Source: a virus. Taken from it: DNA of 55,106 nucleotides. The first letter of the stretch is position 1, and each line of letters starts with the position of its first letter. Under the pieces are notes generated by a model. The model was not told the origin of the DNA. It worked only from the letters and a program-made list of their open reading frames with translations, and did not search any database. This document shows positions 1 through 8,059 of the stretch, one piece after another. The position numbers and the translations under genes are program-made. The stretch lies in the IMG/VR virus record IMGVR_UViG_3300036715_000866, positions 1 to 55,106 of that record. The stretch is one strand, 5' to 3'.

Positions 1-84
1 CACACTCGTAGTAGTTGAGCGCGCCAAGCGCGTCAGGCTACGTTCTTCCTCTGGGCTCAGCTGGATCGCGGGGGCTACTCGCAT
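1..84 (-). CDS. IS630-family transposase, N-terminal fragment
   Basis: Only the first 28 codons are inside the window; the gene runs off the left edge. The reading MRVAPAIQLSPEEERSLTRL followed by ARSTTTSV resembles the start of IS630-family (DDE) transposases, which begin with an MRxAPxIxLxxEE helix and an ARSRxTSV-like stretch of the HTH domain. The ATG at 84 has a good ribosome site (AGGAG, 7 nt upstream). Transposase function is inferred from this N-terminus alone; no catalytic residues are visible. Confidence 0.65.
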   Translation of the reverse strand, partial: MRVAPAIQLSPEEERSLTRLARSTTTSV

Positions 85-164
85 CTCTGGTCTCCTGTCT
101 CCGTCAGTGAATCATCGGCAGATACAGTATTATATAGTTCCGTTAATTACGAAGCACTACACTA
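1..164 (-). mobile_element. Edge of an IS630-like insertion sequence
   Basis: Between the tail gene stop at 171 and the transposase ATG at 84 lies an AT-richer stretch unlike the phage DNA. IS630 elements insert at TA; a TA at 163-164 followed on the minus strand by GTGTAGTGCTTCGTAATTAA is a plausible element end. On the minus strand a TATAAT hexamer (plus positions 129-134) could be the transposase -10; no convincing -35 is seen. The matching other end and the second TA are outside the window, so the boundary is a proposal. Confidence 0.45.
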
Positions 165-170
165 GATCCT

Positions 171-1241
171 TCAATCCAATGTCTCTGTCGAGATGGTGCG
201 TCTGCCGAAGTCGGCGGTGCCGTCGAAGCGGACGCTGCCGTTGTAATACCAAATCTGCTGAATGGTGATTTCGGCGTAGTCGCTCATCGGGTAGTCGTAG
301 TCGTCGGTGATCGTGCTGTCGCCGCTGATGCCGATCTGGCGAAGGTGCGTGCCGGCGTCGCGGAGTCGATCGACTTGCTCTGCGACGGTCGCCAGGTATT
401 CGGTGACGTTGTTGTCGCCGAGCAGGTCGTATTCCAGCGTCACGTCGAACAGGCAGCGAAGGTTGTCCGCACTTCCGCTGTTGTAATTCCGGCTGCCGTC
501 GTAGTTCCAGGTGCCGTCGAACCGATTGGTCGACAGCACATAGGTGGCGGCATCGATCACGTTGGAGCGCATGCCTGTGGCTTCGTAGATCGCCGCCTCG
601 ATGGCCTTGTTGTTGCCCTTCGGGCGCAGTGTCTCGGCAATGATCCTTGGCCCATAGGCCGGGTCTGATTCGCCCAGGATGCGCGGCACCTTGTAGTAGC
701 CGCCGTGCTCATCCAGCCACTCGCCGGATGCAAGCCGGATGCTCATCTGTTTGAGCATTTCGGTGATGGCAATCAGCGCTTCGTTCAGTTCGCTGGACAG
801 CGACGAGACGTAGGACCACAACAGCGATGTGTAGCCGTACAGGTGGTCGCCGTTGCTGGCGTCCTGGTCGCCTTCACCATCTAGCAGCACCAGCGCCGAC
901 AAGTGCAGCATGCCGGTGGCCTGGTAGGCGATGGCGTACCCAGGCTGGGCGCCGATGAAGTCGATCAGCGAGCCGATGGTGTGGTCTGCCAGATCGACAT
1001 TCAGGCTCGACGTGGCGTAGCCGTCGTCTCCGTCAAGGGCTTGCGTGCCGTTCAGGATCCACGTCCCGCCCAGGAGCAGCGGCGTGGTTTGGCCGACCAG
1101 CGTTGTCAACACGCCGTCGATAATCTTCCAGGTCAGCGTGCCGGCCGGGTAGCGCAGGCGCAGCGCCAGTTCCCGGCCAGGGTCTTTGTCGAAAATCCGG
1201 TGCAGATGCCCGAGAAGTTTCGCGGTCAGCGCGGAATTCAT
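171..1241 (-). CDS. Baseplate wedge/tail protein following gpJ (P2 gpI-like position)
   Basis: The 356-residue protein is encoded directly downstream of the baseplate J gene with a 4-nt overlap (1238-1241). This position and the loosely tyrosine- and asparagine-rich C-terminus (YNYDGSRNYNSGSADN, FDGTADFGRR) fit the phage tail proteins that bridge the baseplate wedge to the tail fibre network (gpI-like or T4 gp7/gp8-type neighbours). I do not recognise a precise family. It is the last phage gene before the insertion sequence; tail fibre genes, expected next, are absent from the window, so the IS may have separated or replaced them. Confidence 0.55.
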   Translation of the reverse strand: MNSALTAKLLGHLHRIFDKDPGRELALRLRYPAGTLTWKIIDGVLTTLVGQTTPLLLGGTWILNGTQALDGDDGYATSSLNVDLADHTIGSLIDFIGAQPGYAIAYQATGMLHLSALVLLDGEGDQDASNGDHLYGYTSLLWSYVSSLSSELNEALIAITEMLKQMSIRLASGEWLDEHGGYYKVPRILGESDPAYGPRIIAETLRPKGNNKAIEAAIYEATGMRSNVIDAATYVLSTNRFDGTWNYDGSRNYNSGSADNLRCLFDVTLEYDLLGDNNVTEYLATVAEQVDRLRDAGTHLRQIGISGDSTITDDYDYPMSDYAEITIQQIWYYNGSVRFDGTADFGRRTISTETLD

Positions 1242-2359
1242 GTGATCGCCACCACCCCGGCCATGACTTTCTCGTTAGCCGCGACTACCACATCTGCCAG
1301 CGGTAGCGTGACCGCGCAGTTGTAGATGCCTTCCACCGACATAATGATGGCGATGATTTCCGCCCGCACAGCGGTATCGCCGATGCCCAGGCCACTCAGG
1401 TAGGCGGATACGCCGGCCCGTGCATCGGCGATAGCGGCGGCCGCGTCGATACCCGCATCCGTCACCACCGTCGCGGTCACGTCAACGTTGACATCGGTGG
1501 CGGCGGATACCTTGGCAATGACGCCGGCTGCCTTCCACCCTGGCACAGGGGTGCCATCGGCCAACAGGTAGCCGTCAATGACGGCCTGCGCACGTGCGAC
1601 CAGTCCGGCGCTGGTGTTGCCGCTGTTGTTGTGGATGTAGACCCAGACCAGCCCGCCGCTCGGGTAGGTAATGGGATCGGCGACATGCGGCTCGACGACC
1701 GCAACGGCATTGACGCGCTCGAACTCGATACCGTCGGCGTCCACCAGCGCCGCCGTGGTGGCACCGTACTTGATCGCCGCAACCGTGCCGCGCGCGATGG
1801 TCGAGATGTACTCGCGGAAGCGGGTGTAGCGCTCGGCGTCGGTCTCCAGGTCACGGCCATTGCTGAAAGCGTTCAGGTTGGTGACCGTGACGCCGGGAAT
1901 ATGCGTTTGCATCTCGGTCAGCGTCGTGGCGGCGACGTTGGTCGCAAACCCGGTGCTGGAACAATAAGCGATGATGTCGACCGTCGAGGTGCCGGCCGGA
2001 ATGACGGCATCGACCCCGGTCAGGTAGCGGTAGGTGCCGCCCACCGCCGATACCGCCGTGCCGGCCGGTATGGCGGTATCGGTGGCGGATACGGGCGACA
2101 AGGTGAAGCGCAACGATCCGCTGGCGCCTATGGCTGCCAAGCGCTCGAACGCGAACGAGTTGTAGATGCTGACCGGGATCGCCTCTTTCAGCCCCCGGAA
2201 CATCATCTGGTAAAGCTCATCGATTTCGATTGCCGGCGCCTCGACCAGCGTGCGGGCCACGCCGCCGACGTTGAAGTCGGTGATTTGGTCTTGCGTCGCG
2301 CGCATGAAGTTGACGATGCTGGCGACGATAGACAAATAGTCTTTGACCTGAAAGCTCAT
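1238..2359 (-). CDS. Baseplate assembly protein J-like
   Basis: The 373-residue protein matches the layout of phage baseplate J proteins (Mu gp47 / P2 gpJ / T4 gp6 family): an N-terminal helical part (about 1-70), a beta-rich middle with small repeated barrels (SPVSATDTAIPAGTAVSAVG, about 86-105), an ERYTRFREYI helix near 180, and a C-terminal alpha/beta part. The family forms the wedge ring around the tail tube and triggers sheath contraction. It overlaps the LysM-gp25 gene upstream (ATGA at 2356-2359) and the gpI-like gene downstream, so the three are translationally coupled. Confidence 0.85.
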   Translation of the reverse strand: MSFQVKDYLSIVASIVNFMRATQDQITDFNVGGVARTLVEAPAIEIDELYQMMFRGLKEAIPVSIYNSFAFERLAAIGASGSLRFTLSPVSATDTAIPAGTAVSAVGGTYRYLTGVDAVIPAGTSTVDIIAYCSSTGFATNVAATTLTEMQTHIPGVTVTNLNAFSNGRDLETDAERYTRFREYISTIARGTVAAIKYGATTAALVDADGIEFERVNAVAVVEPHVADPITYPSGGLVWVYIHNNSGNTSAGLVARAQAVIDGYLLADGTPVPGWKAAGVIAKVSAATDVNVDVTATVVTDAGIDAAAAIADARAGVSAYLSGLGIGDTAVRAEIIAIIMSVEGIYNCAVTLPLADVVVAANEKVMAGVVAIT

Positions 2360-2964
2360 GCTACCGCCTCGACAGTAATCGGCACGGCGTTGATCGCTTC
2401 GGCCTTGATGGTGATTTTCAGTGCGTCGCCAGACGCTTCTACCAGCGCGCTCTGCACGCGGGCGATGCGCTTGTCCGCCTGCACGGCGCGCTTGACCAGC
2501 GACCCGGCGACCAGCCCATTCGCCCGGCTATTGCTGGCGCCGATGAATGGGCGGGCGCCGCAACCGTAGCGCGGGTGATAGAGCAATTCACCGGGCTCGG
2601 TGACAACCAGATGCCGCAGCGCTTGATTGAGGTTGTCGATGTCGCCAACCCGGCTGAGATTGCCGTTTTCAACCACGAACTTGCCGCGCCGGAGCATCAC
2701 GTCGATACCGAACAAGTCGTCAGTCGCCTCGTCCTGGACGATGGCTGTGCTGTTGGTCGGAATGCGCAGGCTGTCGCCCGCCAGCAGCACGCGCGGGCCT
2801 GCGTCTGCTGCGTCGTCGACGATGTACGGCGGCAGCAGGTCGTTGAAGTCGATCAGGTCGTACCAGCGCCCGGCGTCCCCAAGTTCGCGGGCGGCGACAC
2901 TCTGTAGCGTGTCGCCGCGATAGGTGCGCGCCATGCGGTAGCCAGGAATGATCTTGGTCGTCAT
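2356..2964 (-). CDS. LysM-like domain fused to gp25/W-like baseplate wedge protein
   Basis: Residues about 10-70 (YRGDTLQSVAARELGDAGRW ... LLAGDSLRIP) look like a LysM or gpX/gp53-type fold that normally clips around the tail tube. Residues about 80-200 (ending in a LxITIKAEAINAVPITV beta pair) look like the gp25/GPW_gp25 lysozyme-like wedge domain, including the HPRYGCG segment common there. In many contractile phages these are separate genes; here one 202-residue polypeptide carries both. Neighbours on both sides are baseplate genes with overlapping ends. Catalytic activity is not expected for the gp25 family. Confidence 0.7.
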   Translation of the reverse strand: MTTKIIPGYRMARTYRGDTLQSVAARELGDAGRWYDLIDFNDLLPPYIVDDAADAGPRVLLAGDSLRIPTNSTAIVQDEATDDLFGIDVMLRRGKFVVENGNLSRVGDIDNLNQALRHLVVTEPGELLYHPRYGCGARPFIGASNSRANGLVAGSLVKRAVQADKRIARVQSALVEASGDALKITIKAEAINAVPITVEAVA

Positions 2965-4106
2965 GGCGATACCGTCACTCCGGAACCGAAGCCGCTGATG
3001 TAGGTCATCGCCGCGCCGCTTTTTTGTAGCAGCGGATCGCCGCGCAACAGGCTGGTCTGCGTCTGCATCTTGGAGGTGACATTGACCGCCGCGCCGGATG
3101 GCGTTGCGGGTGAGACCCGGTAGAACGGATTCTTAGCCGCCAATGGGCTTGCAGGGTGGCCGCCGCCAGTGCTGGAACAGGTAGACGCGCCGAATAGGTC
3201 GTCCCAGTCCGGCATGGTGAACAGGCGACGGAATCCGTTCTTGAGGTTGCAGAGAGCATCACCGAAGTTCGCCGCGATGCGCTGCAGGACGTTCTTGGCG
3301 TATTCAGTGATGTTGCTAGACATCGCCATGATTTGAAATGCGTTGCGGCTGGCCTCGAACAGCATCGCCGACGTCTTGAACAGCGGCTCCAGCGTGCTAT
3401 CGATGACGCCCTTGGCGCGCTTGCCGTATTCCCGGACCCTTGTCAGCAGCGCATCGGATTTATCGAGCAGCGCCTGCGCAGACCCAACCATGGTGGCAGA
3501 CAGCCCTGATAGCCCAAGTTCAGCGCCGGCTTCGGCATTCTTCCGCTGCACCTCGGCCAGCGCCTCCAACGCCTGTTCGTGGCGCGTCGGGTTGTGGATG
3601 GCGTCGACGATGTAATCCTGCGCCGTGGCCACGTCGCTGATATCGAGACTGCCCATCACCGCCAGGCTGATGTTGTACTGGCTGAGCAGAGGGCGCGACT
3701 TGTGCCGGCGAAGCTGGAACGTGGTCGGCTGCACGTACAGCGCCTGGTTATTCAGTTGGTCGGCGAAGATCAGCCGGATGTCGTCAGGGTCGCCGGTCTT
3801 GGCGCGTTCGTCGCGCAGTTCCTGACGGCGTTCGACGATCAGCTTCCGGAGTTGCGCGAACTGCTCGGCACCATCCTGGTTTACGCTGCCGCGCCAGCCG
3901 GTATGCCCGGCCAACGTAATCGTGGGCAACCCGGAGCCGAAGTCGTCGGCCCAGAACCCACCCAGCGTTTGCGTGATGCTGGCGCGGACCGGATCGGAGC
4001 GCGACAGCTCTTCCGGTCGAATAATCAGGTCTCGACCTTCGATGAAGGTATCGACATCGAACAGCATGAAGCTGATCGGCCGATCTTTTTGAGAGGTTGG
4101 CACCAT
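2961..4106 (-). CDS. Baseplate/tail-associated structural protein
   Basis: This 381-residue protein lies between the PAAR tip and the LysM-gp25 wedge gene. The first 130 residues are mixed alpha/beta; about 150-290 is strongly helical (NPTRHEQALEALAEVQRKNA onward), and the C-terminal 90 residues are Gly/Ser/Pro-rich. No catalytic motif is visible. Position suggests a baseplate hub or inner-wedge component; the exact family is not recognised. The start ATG at 4106 sits exactly 6 nt after the -10-like part of a phage promoter motif (4113-4127) and has no Shine-Dalgarno sequence, so translation is probably leaderless. An internal start at 4067 is the alternative. Confidence 0.55.
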   Translation of the reverse strand: MVPTSQKDRPISFMLFDVDTFIEGRDLIIRPEELSRSDPVRASITQTLGGFWADDFGSGLPTITLAGHTGWRGSVNQDGAEQFAQLRKLIVERRQELRDERAKTGDPDDIRLIFADQLNNQALYVQPTTFQLRRHKSRPLLSQYNISLAVMGSLDISDVATAQDYIVDAIHNPTRHEQALEALAEVQRKNAEAGAELGLSGLSATMVGSAQALLDKSDALLTRVREYGKRAKGVIDSTLEPLFKTSAMLFEASRNAFQIMAMSSNITEYAKNVLQRIAANFGDALCNLKNGFRRLFTMPDWDDLFGASTCSSTGGGHPASPLAAKNPFYRVSPATPSGAAVNVTSKMQTQTSLLRGDPLLQKSGAAMTYISGFGSGVTVSP

Positions 4107-4112
4107 GCGGAT

Positions 4113-4127
4113 AGCATATCGTCACGA
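4113..4127 (-). promoter_or_regulatory. Phage promoter motif, copy A
   Basis: Minus strand: TCGTGAC GA TATGCT. It lies in the 23-nt gap between the PAAR gene and the 381-residue baseplate gene. The TATGCT hexamer (4113-4118) is followed by 6 nt and then the ATG at 4106. It is one of nine copies of the same motif in this window. Confidence 0.75.
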
Positions 4128-4129
4128 CG

Positions 4130-4396
4130 CTACGTTGATATCCTCATGGCAGAACTACCTGTCGCCACGTGCCCGCAACTCGCCGCGTGCCCCGCGCGGC
4201 ATACTGGGATCGTGTTTATCCTGACGAACGGGCTTCCTTGCGCCATGACAGGGCCCCCATGGACGCCTTCTCCATGACCCGCGACGGAATCTCCCAGCAG
4301 CGCCCACAACGCGCCTTCCACGCGCACGAACGACTGCCCGCCACCCAGGATGGTGCCACCGGCACTATCGACGCCCACGCGAGCGATTCCTGGCAT
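4130..4396 (-). CDS. PAAR-domain tail spike tip protein
   Basis: The 88-residue Gly/His-rich protein (GGTILGGGQSFVRVEG, GHGEGVHGGPVMAQGS, CRAGHAASCGH) has the repeat pattern of PAAR proteins, which form the metal-stabilised needle point on the gpV/VgrG-type spike of contractile injection systems. Conserved His and Cys residues near 43, 47, 71 and 75 could bind the metal ion. It lies 2 nt downstream of the spike gene, as expected for the partner it caps. Length is normal for the family. Confidence 0.85.
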   Translation of the reverse strand: MPGIARVGVDSAGGTILGGGQSFVRVEGALWALLGDSVAGHGEGVHGGPVMAQGSPFVRINTIPVCRAGHAASCGHVATGSSAMRIST

Positions 4397-4398
4397 GA

Positions 4399-4980
4399 TC
4401 AGGGCTCGTTGATGTCCAGGCTTGGCGTGGTGATGACAATCCCGCCAGCCGTCATAGCCAGTGAAGTACCGCCCACACTCAGGACGATGCTGGTACCGTT
4501 CATTACCAACTTTGCCGCCCCGACTTCAAGCGCGATCTTGACCGCCTTCCCAGTGTTGTGTGTCGTCGCCCAGGACTTGTCGCAGTCGTCTCCGGTCAGG
4601 TCTTCGTGCGCGGCGCTCTCGCCGATGCGGAACATCGCGCCGCTCGGGTGGTGCAATTCCGTCTCGCCGTCGCGGCCGATGCTGAGATACACGTCGGAGT
4701 CGTGGCGCAGGATGGCGCGGCCGTCGGCGAAGCGCATCTGGGAGACGCGGCTGTGCAGGAAGCCGACCACAATCGGCACGCCGCCGTCCATAATATCTAC
4801 CAAGCCATAACCCGGCGCCGCTTCGGTGAACACCGGAAGATCGGCGACCCCAGTGCGCGCCGTCGCCGGCCCGGTCAGCACAGCAACACCCTTCATTTTC
4901 CAGCCGGTACGCCAGTCTTCCACGTCGACGGTGTAGGTATCCGGATGCGTGCCGGTGATCAGCATGATCTGGCTAGGCAT
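4399..4980 (-). CDS. Baseplate spike protein, gpV-like
   Basis: I use the ATG at 4980 (MPSQIMLITGTHPDTYTVDV); a longer frame upstream to 5097 overlaps the hub gene and is Arg/Ser-rich junk. The 193-residue protein has an N-terminal OB-like domain (about 5-85, including GYGLVDIMDGGVPIVVGFLH) and a C-terminal beta-helical stretch with repeating short strands (KLVMNGTSIVLSVGGTSLAM), as in phage P2 gpV and Mu gp45 central spikes. It overlaps the hub gene upstream by 8 nt and is followed by the PAAR tip. It would form the trimeric membrane-piercing needle. Confidence 0.85.
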   Translation of the reverse strand: MPSQIMLITGTHPDTYTVDVEDWRTGWKMKGVAVLTGPATARTGVADLPVFTEAAPGYGLVDIMDGGVPIVVGFLHSRVSQMRFADGRAILRHDSDVYLSIGRDGETELHHPSGAMFRIGESAAHEDLTGDDCDKSWATTHNTGKAVKIALEVGAAKLVMNGTSIVLSVGGTSLAMTAGGIVITTPSLDINEP

Positions 4981-6388
4981 TGCGTTCCGCCTGGTAGGGG
5001 CTGCCCTGGGCGCCAAGGCGACCGACGTAGCTCTCGCCTCGGGTGACTTGCAGCGTCGTCTTGAACGCATGGAACGGCGTGAAGCTGTGCGAGACACTGG
5101 TGACGTAGTGGCGCGTGGTGCGCGAACCGCGCTTGAGCATGACGTACATGCCGGCCTTGATCTTCTCGTTTCCGCGCATGCTGATCTGACCGTCTTCGTA
5201 GACCACGTTGTCCTGGTGGATACGCTTCATCTGGTCGCGCCGCTTTCCGTACCAGCGGCCCATTACAACGGCCTGCACCGGCTTTTCTTTGGTTTCCGCC
5301 TGCAACGCTGTCAGCGTCGAGCTTTCCGCGCTTTGCATGGTGCGCGCGAGCATCTTCTTCAGGCCGTAAATCTCTGGCAGGCAGTTGCGATTGTCGCGTA
5401 TCAGCGTCAAGCCGTTCTGAGTCGCCTGGACCTTGATCCAGTCCATATTCAGAATCTCGGCCATCGGCGCTTCGATCTGGAAGAAGTTGGCCAGATTGCC
5501 GTCGCTGCGCGACAAGCTCAGGCTTTCGACCTCATCAATACCGACTTCGATTTCAACCGGAGGCACCGCGCCTTCGGATGCCATGATCAGGTCACCGGCC
5601 AGGTCGTAGTACGGCACAGGGCGATAGACGACATAGGCTGCGTCCGGCCGATCTTCGATGAACAACTCGTTCCAGCCTATATCGCACCAGTTGGTCAGCA
5701 GCGTCCAGATGTCTCCCTCATAGTTAGGGATGCCGAACGGGCCGACGCGGGAACCGGTCACTCTGGCGTCGACCTTCAGCGCCGGCTCTTCCTTCAGCGC
5801 GCCCCACAACCAGACTTCGCCGATGAAGTTCTGCACAAGGCTGTTGACGATTTCCTCGACAAACTGCGACGCCGTGTGATCGCCGAACCACTTGCCGTAG
5901 ACCTCGAACATCGGGAAAGCCGTCAGCGGGAAGTTGCCGTAAACGTACTCTTTCAGATACGAAACCTGCATGATTTGCAGGAACTTTCCGAAGTCATGCC
6001 CGGTAATGGTGATGGTGCGGCGCGGCTTGCCGTCCTGGCCCATCGACTCGTCGCGGCTGACGTACGATACAAGGCCGCGCATGACGATAGGCAACTCGCC
6101 CTGTTGCAGCCGGGCGAAGCGAATGTCGAGCATGTCCATCGGCTCGATGGAGGCGTACATCGTGTCCAGGCTGCGCGCATTCATCTTGTCGGCGAGCACC
6201 ACTTGAAACGTCCCGGCCGGCTGATTCAGCCCGCGATAAGTTGTCACACCACCCATTTCGCCCAGATACGGCGTCAGGTCAATGGATTCGATCATCGATC
6301 CGGCGAGATAGGCGATGCGGTCGGCGCCAGAGCGACGCTGGACCTTCTTCAAGGTTACGCTGATCTTTGGTGCGAAGGTTTTGATCAT
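4973..6388 (-). CDS. Baseplate hub protein, gpD/gp27-like
   Basis: The 471-residue protein sits just upstream of the spike gene, where the hub (P2 gpD, Mu gp44, T4 gp27) is encoded. Beta-barrel-like segments are visible at about 45-130 (TFQVVLADKMNARSLDTMYA; DMLDIRFARLQQGELPIVM) and the C-terminus (KIKAGMYVMLKRGSRTTRHY) matches the late-control-D type ending. It connects tail tube to spike. The ATG at 6388 is 6 nt after the -10 of promoter copy B and lacks a good ribosome site, so a leaderless start is likely. Confidence 0.75.
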   Translation of the reverse strand: MIKTFAPKISVTLKKVQRRSGADRIAYLAGSMIESIDLTPYLGEMGGVTTYRGLNQPAGTFQVVLADKMNARSLDTMYASIEPMDMLDIRFARLQQGELPIVMRGLVSYVSRDESMGQDGKPRRTITITGHDFGKFLQIMQVSYLKEYVYGNFPLTAFPMFEVYGKWFGDHTASQFVEEIVNSLVQNFIGEVWLWGALKEEPALKVDARVTGSRVGPFGIPNYEGDIWTLLTNWCDIGWNELFIEDRPDAAYVVYRPVPYYDLAGDLIMASEGAVPPVEIEVGIDEVESLSLSRSDGNLANFFQIEAPMAEILNMDWIKVQATQNGLTLIRDNRNCLPEIYGLKKMLARTMQSAESSTLTALQAETKEKPVQAVVMGRWYGKRRDQMKRIHQDNVVYEDGQISMRGNEKIKAGMYVMLKRGSRTTRHYVTSVSHSFTPFHAFKTTLQVTRGESYVGRLGAQGSPYQAERNA

Positions 6389-6394
6389 ACGTCC

Positions 6395-6409
6395 ATAATG
6401 CTGTCACGA
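6395..6409 (-). promoter_or_regulatory. Phage promoter motif, copy B
   Basis: Minus strand: TCGTGAC AG CATTAT, then 6 nt, then the hub ATG at 6388. The motif lies in the 63-nt space between the small gene 6452-6706 and the hub gene. Confidence 0.75.
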
Positions 6410-6451
6410 TTCGCCCCATTCCCCCGATACCGGGGAAATGGGGCGCCGTGG

Positions 6452-6706
6452 TTACGCCGGGTTCCCGGCCCGAGGCTCAAACTCGATTGGCACCTTGATG
6501 ACCGCGTACAGATGGAACCTATTTCCCAGTGGGCACTGCTGGTCTTTGCTGTTGGCGATAGAGATCAGTTCGCCTAGTTCGCCAATCACGTTGGCGCAAG
6601 ACGCTAACGTGTCGTCGGCTGAAAAACGGCTGAGCAGCGGGTTGATAGAATTTGCAGCAAGGCGTTCTTTCGACGGCACCAGGTCGTTGATTACGCGCGG
6701 GATCAT
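6452..6706 (-). CDS. Small protein of unknown function
   Basis: 84 residues starting MIPRVINDLVPSKERLAANS at 6706, overlapping the stop of the KilA-N gene (ATGA, 6703-6706), so it is translationally coupled to it. It is mostly helical, with a short C-terminal strand (FHLYAVIKVPIEFEP). I recognise no family. A longer in-frame start at 6793 would lie inside the KilA-N gene and is not needed. Confidence 0.5.
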   Translation of the reverse strand: MIPRVINDLVPSKERLAANSINPLLSRFSADDTLASCANVIGELGELISIANSKDQQCPLGNRFHLYAVIKVPIEFEPRAGNPA

Positions 6707-7476
6707 TGCAGACCTCCCGGCAAGTCGGGCTGGACGCCGAACGCCTGCGCCAGGCGCGTCAAACCCTTTGGGGTGATCATCACCTGTTCGCACACACGCT
6801 CACCGCCATCAGGAAGTTCGATTGTCTTGACCTTGTGGGTCAGGTAGCCGGCGTTCACCTTGTCGGCGCGGCCGAGGTTCACGTTCGACCCGTGGCGCCG
6901 GTATATCCATCCGTTCTGCCGCATCCAGTCAACGAACTTGTTTGGCTTCTGCTGCAACGCCTTGCCGGCCGCCTGGAGGCCGAGCAGTCCGTCGGCCGTC
7001 GAGATGCGGTCCAGGGCTTCCGCCTTTGGTGCGGCGATGGCGAGTTGCGCGTCGACTTCTGCTTTCTGCTCTACCAGGGCCAGGCGCTCTTTCTCGGATT
7101 GCATCGCCAGTTCGAGCAACTGCATGCGGGTCAGTTCGACCGGCGCCGCCGTCACCAGCGCGTCATAGGCGCGGATGACCTGAAGGTGGAACCTAGCGCT
7201 GATCCACATCGCGTAGGCGTAGACCAACTCCTTGCAGGCGAATGTCCCAAGCCCTTGTTTTGACTGGATACCGGGAATTCCCGGTATCTCGACCTCGGCA
7301 ATCAAATCAATAACTTGTTGGCTTCTCAGCCAATCGGAAGGCTGGTGGCGTTTTTCGCCTCCCGCTGCCCGGTGCAGGTCGTTCAGGCAGTAGCGTCCAT
7401 GTCCATCCTGGCGGATGACGGACCCGGCGATGGTAAGAAGACTTTGGGATACGAGTTGATGGTTGTTGTCAGCCAT
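6703..7476 (-). CDS. KilA-N / KilAC (ANT) antirepressor-type DNA-binding protein
   Basis: The 257-residue protein has an N-terminal KilA-N domain (about 10-110: DGHGRYCLNDLHRAAG, SDWLRSQQVIDLI, ELVYAYAMWISARFHLQVIR) and a C-terminal phage antirepressor KilAC domain (about 140-250: FVDWMRQNGWIYRR, YLTHKVKTIEL, VMITPKGLTRLAQAFG). A Glu/Gln-rich helix (about 115-150) links them. Such proteins act in lytic-lysogenic decisions or anti-repression. A ribosome site (TAGGAGG) precedes the ATG. It lies inside the tail operon between tape measure and hub, an unusual place for a regulator. Its 5' side is a 415-nt intergenic region with repeated T-rich elements. Confidence 0.85.
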   Translation of the reverse strand: MADNNHQLVSQSLLTIAGSVIRQDGHGRYCLNDLHRAAGGEKRHQPSDWLRSQQVIDLIAEVEIPGIPGIQSKQGLGTFACKELVYAYAMWISARFHLQVIRAYDALVTAAPVELTRMQLLELAMQSEKERLALVEQKAEVDAQLAIAAPKAEALDRISTADGLLGLQAAGKALQQKPNKFVDWMRQNGWIYRRHGSNVNLGRADKVNAGYLTHKVKTIELPDGGERVCEQVMITPKGLTRLAQAFGVQPDLPGGLQ

Positions 7477-7891
7477 GATGGCCTCCTACTTTGCGGTTTG
7501 CATTTCCGCGCCCATCTGCTAAATGGGGTGGCGATCCGAACGGGGTAGCAGACCGGAAGTAGGCACCGGCAAGGCTTTCGCCTTCCCCGCCCGGCCCGCC
7601 AAAACTCGGAGCCAAGCGATACGCACAAAAAAAGCCGCATGGTGGCTGTGCGCCTACATAATCCTGTCTGCCATTCCCGGTCGCTGGATAGACAGCGATG
7701 GCGGGATGCTAAACATGGGTTGGGAAACCTGCAAGCTAGCCACGTGCAACTTTTTTGTGTGCCATCACAGGTATCGCATAGGCACCAGCAACGGAACGGC
7801 CAGGCTAAAATTTTTTTGTGTGACACATCGCACTTCCAATGCGTCCCGGAAGAGGCTACGGTGTGAGTATCAGTGCAGGAAGGAGAACAAC
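7477..7891. other. 415-nt divergent intergenic region
   Basis: This is the only gene-free stretch over 300 nt. It separates the KilA-N gene (minus) from a small plus-strand gene. It holds a hairpin around 7571-7596 (AAGGC TTTC GCCTT core), an imperfect palindrome at 7622-7651 (CGCACA ... TGTGCG around a GCC/GGC stem and seven A), and two direct copies of a TTTTTTGTGTG element. No convincing sigma70 promoter could be assigned. It is probably the control region for the antirepressor and the facing small gene. Confidence 0.5.
7751..7824 (+). repeat. Direct repeat TTTTTTGTGTG, candidate operators
   Basis: TTTTTTGTGTG plus C/A and CA occurs at 7751-7763 and 7812-7824, 61 nt apart (close to six helical turns). 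A related inverted form (CACAAAAAAAG) sits at 7624-7634. Two same-facing copies upstream of the plus-strand gene and one inverted copy nearer the antirepressor suggest operator sites; the binding protein is unknown. Confidence 0.35.
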
Positions 7892-8056
7892 ATGGCCAGC
7901 AAGATTTCATGCCCGAAGTGCGGAACTGGTAACGAGAAGAGCGGATGGTATTTATGGCAGTACGCTACGTTCTTGCTGCTTTTCCCTATTGGGATTGTTG
8001 CCTTCATGATGGACAGAAAACCCACCGTGTGTAGGAAGTGCGGGCACGCCTGGTAG
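7892..8056 (+). CDS. Small membrane protein with split zinc ribbon
   Basis: 54 residues from the ATG at 7892, preceded by AGGAG at good spacing. It has CPKCG at 7-11 and CRKCG at about 47-51, flanking one hydrophobic segment (WQYATFLLLFPIGIVAFMM, about 22-40). It looks like a zinc-ribbon whose two Cys pairs are separated by a membrane helix. It is the only plus-strand gene in the tail region and ends 4 nt before the tape-measure stop, so the two are convergent. Function unknown. Confidence 0.6.
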   Translation: MASKISCPKCGTGNEKSGWYLWQYATFLLLFPIGIVAFMMDRKPTVCRKCGHAW

Positions 8057-8059
8057 GCA

